A stretch of 9,204 nucleotides of DNA from Conexibacter sp. (lineage in GTDB: Bacteria; Actinomycetota; Thermoleophilia; Solirubrobacterales; Solirubrobacteraceae). The position numbers were made by a program, and so were the translations under genes. The stretch is taken from NCBI GenBank assembly GCA_025964055.1, contig JAOPZP010000600.1, forward strand, positions 1-9,204, written 5' to 3'. Of the stretch, positions 4,704-9,204 are shown piece by piece (position 1 is the stretch's first letter; each line of letters begins with the position of its first letter). Under the pieces are notes generated by a model. The model was not told the DNA's origin, ran no database searches, and saw nothing but the letters and a program-made list of their open reading frames with translations.

Positions 4704-7068
4704 CGCGAAGCCCACGGCCACGCTGCCGCAGTACGTCGGCGCCCGTGTGCTGAGGGTCGAGGACCCCGAGTTCCTCATGGGCCGGGCGAAGTACCTCGAC
4801 GACATCACGCTCCCGGACATGCTGCACGCTGCGTTCGTGCGCAGCCCGGTGCCGCACGCCGAGATCGTCAACGTCGACATCGAGGCGGCGCAGGCGCTTG
4901 ACGGCGTCGTCGCCATCTACACCGCCGCCGACATCGAGGCCAACACCACGGGCCCGTTCGTCACCGCCCTTCCGCGCGACGAGATCATGCCCGTCACGCG
5001 CCCGCTGCTGGCGTCGGACCGCGTGCGCTTCGTCGGCGAGCCGATCGCGGTGATCGTCGCCACGTCGCGCTACATCGCCGAGGACGCGGCCGCCCTGGTC
5101 GAGATCGACTTCAAGGACCTCGGCGTCGTGACCAACGCCGAGCACGGGCTCACCGAGGACGCCGTCCAGCTGCACGACGACGTCCCGGGCAACAACATCG
5201 CGCACATCGAGTTCGACAGCGGTGACGTCGATCGCGTCTTCGACGAGGCGCCCCACGTCTTCTCCAAGCGCTTCCACATCGGCCGCGTGACCGCCGCCCC
5301 GCTCGAGGGTCGCGGCGTCATCGCCAACTACAACCCCGGTGCCGACCACCTCACCATCTGGTCGTCGACGCAGATGCCGCACTTCGCGCGGACGCTGCTG
5401 GCCGGCACGCTCGGCATGGCCGAGAAGAAGATGCGGGTCATCGCGCCGGCCGTCGGCGGCGGGTTCGGCGTCAAGTCGTGCCTGTTCCCCGAGGAGGCGG
5501 TCATCCCCGTCGCCTCGCGCCTGCTCTCTCGCCCGGTGAAGTGGGCCGAGGATCGCCAGGAGGCGCTGAGCTCGAGCGCCCACGCGAAGGAGATCATCAT
5601 GGATCTCGACATCGCGGTGGACGACGAGGGCACGTTCCTGGCCTTCCGCGGCAACTACGTCGGGGACGCGGGTGCCTACGCGATCTTCCCGTGGACCTCG
5701 CTCGTCGACCCGCTGCTCGCCGCCGACGTCGTCGCCGGGATCTACGACGTGCGCCACGTCTCCTACAAGGTGGACTCGGTCCTCACCAACAAGTGCCCCG
5801 CGGGTCCGTACCGCGCCACGGGCCAGACCGGTGGGTACCTGCTCCGCGACTCGCTGATCGACGACATCGCCCGCGCGATGGACATCGACCCGGTCGAGCT
5901 GCGGCTGAAGAACTGCATCGGCAACGAGCCGTACGTCACGGCGACCGGCTTCCGCTACGACGGCGGCAGCTACGCGGAGTCGATCCGCAAGGTGTGCGAC
6001 ATGATCGGCTACGACAAGCTGCGCGAGGAGCAGGCCGAGCTGCGCAAGGAGGGCCGGTACCTCGGCATCGGCGTCGCGCCGTACGTCGAGCCGACCGCCT
6101 GGGGCTCGAAGTCCGCGCAGAAGCACGGCTTCCCCGCCGAGTTCTACGACAGCGCGAGCGTGACCGTCGAGCCCGACGGCTCGGTCAACGTCACGGTCGG
6201 CACGCAGTCCCACGGCCAGGGCCACGTGACGAGCCTCGCCCAGGTGGCGGCCGACCAGCTCGGCGTGCGCCTCGAGGACGTCAAGGTCCTCGACAGCGAC
6301 TCCGACACGGCCGTCTACGGCGCCGGCACGTTCATGAGCCGCACCGCGGTGGTGTCCGGCGGCTCGATCATGCGCGCCGCCGCCGACGTCCGCGAGCGCA
6401 TCCTGGCGCTCGCCGGCCAGGAGCTGGAGGTCAACCCGAGCGACCTCGAGATCAGCAACAGCACGATCACCGTCAAGGGCAGCCCCGGCAAGTCCATGAC
6501 GGTCGCCGAGGTGTCCGCCGTCGCGTACTTCGGCGGCGAGCGTCGCGGCGAGGTCGAGACGCTCACGTCCACGCGCTACTACGACCCGCCGGAGACCTAC
6601 AGCAACGGGGTCATCGCCGCGGTCGTCGAGGTGGACGTCGAGACCGGCCACGTGAAGATGCGCCACTTCGCCGCCGTCGAGGACTGCGGCACGATGCTCA
6701 ACCCCATGATCATCGAGGGTCAGGTCGCAGGCGCCCTGGCCCAGGGCGTCGGCATCGCGCTGTTGGAGAACGCGGTCTACGACGAGCAGGGGCAGTTCAA
6801 CACGGCCAGCCTGATGGACTATCTCTACCCGTCCTCCAACGAGGTGCCCACGATGGACCTGGCGCACCTGGTCACGCCCTCCGACGTGTCGGAAGGCGGG
6901 ATCAAGGGCATGGGCGAGGGTGGCCTGGTCGGCAGCCCGGTGGCCGTCGTCAACGCGGTCGCCGACGCGCTGAGCCCCTTCGGCGTCACGATCAACAGCA
7001 CCCCGCTGCGGCCGGCCGACGTCCTCGCGAAGATCGAGGCCGCCCAGGCCGGCAACGGCGGGCGCTGA
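4693..7068 (+). CDS. Molybdenum hydroxylase molybdopterin-binding (large) subunit, CoxL-like but not form I CO dehydrogenase
   Basis: Catalytic subunit of the hydroxylase, which binds the molybdopterin cytosine dinucleotide cofactor and inserts a water-derived oxygen into the substrate. It has 791 residues, normal for the family, and starts at ATG eight bases after AGGGAGG (4678-4684). Family motifs in order: VGGGFGVKS (254-262), the active-site loop GPYRATGQ (371-378), SHGQGH (506-511), GAGTFMSR (543-550) and GMGEGG (739-744), where E742 is the expected catalytic base. The loop lacks the AYxCSFR of form I CO dehydrogenase, so there is no copper-binding cysteine. It also departs from the AYRGAGR of form II enzymes: A375, T376 and Q378 replace G, A and R, and the usual following PE is TG. 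The substrate is therefore unknown; an aromatic, N-heterocyclic or aldehyde compound is plausible. Position between transporter genes suggests it oxidises the imported solute. Confidence 0.95.
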   Translation: MSVDAKPTATLPQYVGARVLRVEDPEFLMGRAKYLDDITLPDMLHAAFVRSPVPHAEIVNVDIEAAQALDGVVAIYTAADIEANTTGPFVTALPRDEIMPVTRPLLASDRVRFVGEPIAVIVATSRYIAEDAAALVEIDFKDLGVVTNAEHGLTEDAVQLHDDVPGNNIAHIEFDSGDVDRVFDEAPHVFSKRFHIGRVTAAPLEGRGVIANYNPGADHLTIWSSTQMPHFARTLLAGTLGMAEKKMRVIAPAVGGGFGVKSCLFPEEAVIPVASRLLSRPVKWAEDRQEALSSSAHAKEIIMDLDIAVDDEGTFLAFRGNYVGDAGAYAIFPWTSLVDPLLAADVVAGIYDVRHVSYKVDSVLTNKCPAGPYRATGQTGGYLLRDSLIDDIARAMDIDPVELRLKNCIGNEPYVTATGFRYDGGSYAESIRKVCDMIGYDKLREEQAELRKEGRYLGIGVAPYVEPTAWGSKSAQKHGFPAEFYDSASVTVEPDGSVNVTVGTQSHGQGHVTSLAQVAADQLGVRLEDVKVLDSDSDTAVYGAGTFMSRTAVVSGGSIMRAAADVRERILALAGQELEVNPSDLEISNSTITVKGSPGKSMTVAEVSAVAYFGGERRGEVETLTSTRYYDPPETYSNGVIAAVVEVDVETGHVKMRHFAAVEDCGTMLNPMIIEGQVAGALAQGVGIALLENAVYDEQGQFNTASLMDYLYPSSNEVPTMDLAHLVTPSDVSEGGIKGMGEGGLVGSPVAVVNAVADALSPFGVTINSTPLRPADVLAKIEAAQAGNGGR

Positions 7069-7111
7069 GGCCGCTCCGGGCCACAGCGATGCGGATGGAG
7101 CGGACGAGACC

Positions 7112-7867
7112 GTGAGCACAGCGAACGGTGAGCGCCTCGAAGCGAAGGACGTGCGCGTCCACTTCGACGGCGTCAAGGCCATCGACGAGGTCGACCTCGT
7201 CGTCAACCGCGGCGAGCTCTTCGGACTCATCGGACCCAACGGCGCCGGGAAGACGACACTCGTCAACGTGTTGTCGGGCTTCCAGCAGCCGACCAGCGGC
7301 AGGATCTTCCTGTCGGGGAACGATGTGACGAAGCTGCCGCCGCACAAGCGCTCGGCACGGGGGCTCGTCCGCACCTTCCAGGGCGTCCGCCTCTTCCACC
7401 GCCTCACCGTCTTCGAGAACGTCGAGGTCGGCGCTCTCGGAGCCGGTGCGGGGCGGCAGGAGGCGAGGAGCCTGGCGCGGGACCTGCTCGAGCGGGTGCA
7501 GCTCGCCGACAAGGCCGACGACCTGGCCACCTCGCTGGCCCACGGCCAGGAGCGCCGCCTGGGCATCGCCCGGGCGCTGGCCATGCGGCCACGCTTCCTG
7601 CTGCTGGACGAGCCGGCCGCCGGTCTCAACGAGGCCGAGTCGGACGAGCTGCTGCGCTCACTGGTGGGATTCCGCGACGAGTTCTCGCTCGGCGTGCTGA
7701 TCATCGAGCACGACATGCGGATGATCATGCGGCTGTGCGAGCGGATCCAGGTCCTCGACCACGGCAAGACGATCGCCATCGGCACGCCCGCCGAGGTCCG
7801 CGCGAACCAGGCCGTCATCGAGGCGTACCTCGGCGTGGGAAGGGAGTCCGACGTTGCTCAAGGTTGA
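7112..7867 (+). CDS. livG: LivG-like ABC transporter ATP-binding protein
   Basis: Cytoplasmic ATPase powering the Liv-type importer, pairing with the LivF-like protein. It has 251 residues from GTG 7112; a modest GGAG (7097-7100) lies 11 bases upstream, and no other start codon fits the frame in the 43-base gap. All ATPase motifs are present: Walker A GPNGAGKT (41-48), Q-loop Q90, signature SLAHGQERR (141-149, the degenerate form common in LivG), Walker B FLLLDEP (162-168, E167 catalytic) and H-loop H200. GVRLFHRLTVFENV (91-104) is typical of LivG. It is separated from its permeases by the hydroxylase genes, and its end overlaps the next gene by 14 bases. Confidence 0.94.
   Translation: MSTANGERLEAKDVRVHFDGVKAIDEVDLVVNRGELFGLIGPNGAGKTTLVNVLSGFQQPTSGRIFLSGNDVTKLPPHKRSARGLVRTFQGVRLFHRLTVFENVEVGALGAGAGRQEARSLARDLLERVQLADKADDLATSLAHGQERRLGIARALAMRPRFLLLDEPAAGLNEAESDELLRSLVGFRDEFSLGVLIIEHDMRMIMRLCERIQVLDHGKTIAIGTPAEVRANQAVIEAYLGVGRESDVAQG
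7837..7846 (+). promoter_or_regulatory. Ribosome binding site supporting the TTG start of the LivF-like gene
   Basis: GGGAAGGGAG inside the end of the upstream ATPase gene ends seven bases before the TTG at 7854. The resulting N-terminus MLKVEDLVVHYG is the normal LivF beginning, so the rare TTG start is well supported. Confidence 0.75.
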
Positions 7868-8558
7868 GGACCTCGTCGTCCACTACGGGCGCGTTCCGGC
7901 CGTCCATGGCATCACGCTGCACGTCGGCGAGGGCGAGCTCGTGGGGCTCATCGGCCCCAACGGCGCCGGCAAGTCCACGACGCTCGCCGCGATCACCGGC
8001 CTGGTGAAGCCGTCCTCCGGGACGATCAGCTTCGCCGGCGAGGACCTGGTCGCCCAGCCACCTGAGCGCATCGTGCGACAGGGGCTCGCGCTGGTCCCCG
8101 AGGGACGGCACATCTTCGGGTCGCTGACCGTGGAGGAGAACCTGATCCTCGGCGCGCTCGCGCGCACCGACCGCTCGGGCAGCGAGGAAGAGCTCGCTTC
8201 CGTGCTCGAGCGCTTCCCGATCCTCAAGCACTACTTCAAGGCGCCCGCGGGCAAGCTGTCCGGCGGCGAGCAGCAGCAGCTGGCCATCGGCCGCGCCCTG
8301 CTGAGCAAGCCCCGGCTGCTGCTGCTGGACGAGCCGTCGCTCGGGCTGGCGCCGCTGGTCGTCGACCAGGTCTTCGAGGTCCTGGACGACCTGCGCAGCC
8401 AGGGCATCACCATCCTGCTCGTCGAGCAGAACGCCGCTCGCACCGTCGAGCTGGCCGACCGGACCTACGTGCTTCGGACCGGCAGCATCGCGACCAGCGG
8501 CACACGCGAGGAACTTCACGAGGCCGGTGGCCTCATGGATGCGTACCTGGGGATCTAG
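7854..8558 (+). CDS. livF: LivF-like ABC transporter ATP-binding protein
   Basis: Second ATPase of the importer. It has 234 residues, the usual LivF length, starting at TTG 7854 and overlapping the LivG-like gene by 14 bases, so the two are translationally coupled. Motifs: Walker A GPNGAGKS (34-41), VPEGRHIF (81-88), which is diagnostic of LivF, signature LSGGEQQQLAI (135-145), and Walker B LLLLDEP (155-161, E160 catalytic). The LVEQN segment (189-193) has glutamine where most ABC ATPases have the H-loop histidine, as is usual in LivF. It ends in TAG and is followed 36 bases later by the CoxG-like gene, with no terminator seen between them. Confidence 0.95.
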   Translation: MLKVEDLVVHYGRVPAVHGITLHVGEGELVGLIGPNGAGKSTTLAAITGLVKPSSGTISFAGEDLVAQPPERIVRQGLALVPEGRHIFGSLTVEENLILGALARTDRSGSEEELASVLERFPILKHYFKAPAGKLSGGEQQQLAIGRALLSKPRLLLLDEPSLGLAPLVVDQVFEVLDDLRSQGITILLVEQNAARTVELADRTYVLRTGSIATSGTREELHEAGGLMDAYLGI

Positions 8559-8594
8559 TCCCCGCCCGGCCACCGCGACAGGAGGAAGTACGAG

Positions 8595-9204
8595 ATGCGT
8601 CTCGAGAACACGTTCCACGTGCCCGCACCCATCGAAGAGGCGTGGGCGCTGCTGACCGACGTCCCACAGGTGGTGCCGTGCATGCCCGGCGCCGAGCTGA
8701 CCGAGGTCGTCGACGAAACGCACTGGAAGGCCAAGGTCCACGTCAAGTTGGGGCCCATCTCCCTGCGCTTCGCGGCCGACGTCGCCCGCGACAGCATGGT
8801 CGAGGCGACCTGGACCACGGTGCTGTCGGCCAAGGCGCGTGAGCTCAAGGGCCGCGGCGGCGCCGAGGCCACGATCGAGTCGACGCTCGTGCCGGCCGAC
8901 GGCGGGACGCAGGTCAACATCGTCACCGAGCTCGCGCTCCGCGGCGCGGTCGCGCAGTACGGGCGCGGCATCCTCGCCGACGTCTCCGACCAGATCGTCA
9001 AGCAGTTCGGCGCCAACCTGGCGGCGCAGCTCCAGAACGAGCCGGAGGCTCCCGCGGCCGCCGCGCCCGCCGCTCCCACTTCGGGCACCGCCGGCGCCGG
9101 CGGTCCGGCCTCCGCCACGGCGACGCCGGCCCGGCCCGTCCGTTCCGCCGCGCCCGTCCAGTCCGTCAAGCCGGTCGGCGGCCTCGGCATCTTCCTGCGC
9201 GCCC
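8595..9204 (+). CDS. coxG: CoxG-like SRPBCC domain protein (3' partial)
   Basis: The frame opens at ATG 8595, nine bases after a strong GGAGG (8581-8585), and stays open to the window end, giving 203 residues. Residues 1 to about 147 form an SRPBCC/START-like domain of the CO-dehydrogenase subunit G family: the MRLENTFHVPAP start, VVPCMPGAEL (26-35), KLGPISLRF (51-59) and the closing helix GRGILADVSDQIVKQF (123-138). A linker rich in Ala, Pro, Ser and Thr follows (about 149-192), then KPVGGLGIFLRA at the cut edge, probably the start of a membrane-associated C-terminal helix as in other CoxG proteins. CoxG proteins are known partners of CoxMSL enzymes and have been linked to membrane recruitment and menaquinone delivery. 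Its presence here implies that the hydroxylase feeds electrons to the quinone pool (inference). Confidence 0.9.
   Translation, partial: MRLENTFHVPAPIEEAWALLTDVPQVVPCMPGAELTEVVDETHWKAKVHVKLGPISLRFAADVARDSMVEATWTTVLSAKARELKGRGGAEATIESTLVPADGGTQVNIVTELALRGAVAQYGRGILADVSDQIVKQFGANLAAQLQNEPEAPAAAAPAAPTSGTAGAGGPASATATPARPVRSAAPVQSVKPVGGLGIFLRA

Noticed and set aside
4693..7068. Annotation as aerobic carbon monoxide dehydrogenase
   Set aside because: The AYxCSFR loop with its copper-ligand cysteine is absent; the loop reads GPYRATGQ.
4585..7818. Very long open frame on the - strand (over 1000 codons) opposite the large-subunit gene
   Set aside because: It is a mirror of GC-rich third positions on the coding strand: low-complexity Arg/Asp/Gly/Ala-rich product, no family motifs, and it overlaps three well-supported + strand genes.
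9087..9104. Perfect 18-base palindrome in the CoxG linker
   Set aside because: It consists of GCC/GGC-type codons in a low-complexity Ala/Gly/Pro linker, where such symmetry arises easily.

Overview
This 9.2 kb stretch of very high-GC bacterial DNA carries nine genes. All lie on the + strand and are tightly packed. The composition, the strong GC bias at third codon positions, the GTG/TTG starts and the protein families suggest an actinobacterium, perhaps Solirubrobacterales or Nocardioides-like. No ribosomal or marker gene is present, so that placement is tentative. The first gene lacks its 5' end and the last lacks its 3' end.

Layout: (1) positions 1-1101 hold the 3' part of a Liv/Hba-type (Peripla_BP_6) substrate-binding protein, followed by a gap with an unusually elaborate set of inverted repeats; (2) 1182-3203 hold the two membrane permeases, LivH-like and LivM-like; (3) 3204-3315 is a markedly lower-GC regulatory gap with candidate promoter elements; (4) 3316-7068 hold a three-subunit molybdenum hydroxylase in CO-dehydrogenase order (FAD subunit, 2x[2Fe-2S] subunit, molybdopterin subunit), with overlapping genes; (5) 7112-8558 hold the two transporter ATPases, LivG-like and LivF-like; (6) 8595 to the end holds a CoxG-like SRPBCC protein, the partner usually found with CoxMSL enzymes.

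Taken together, a complete Liv-type importer (binding protein, two permeases, two ATPases) is split by a complete Mo-hydroxylase, and a CoxG follows. The simplest reading is a catabolic module: the ABC transporter imports a small organic compound, the hydroxylase oxidises it, and CoxG links the enzyme to the membrane or quinone pool. The molybdopterin subunit lacks the form I CO dehydrogenase cysteine motif and also departs from the form II loop, so CO is very unlikely to be the substrate. The binding protein appears to lack the amino-acid-binding residues of E. coli LivJ, so branched-chain amino acids are also doubtful. The real substrate cannot be read from the sequence. The points most worth a second look are the coupled gene order, the altered active-site loop, the folded RNA predicted around the binding-protein stop codon, and the regulatory gap before the hydroxylase genes.
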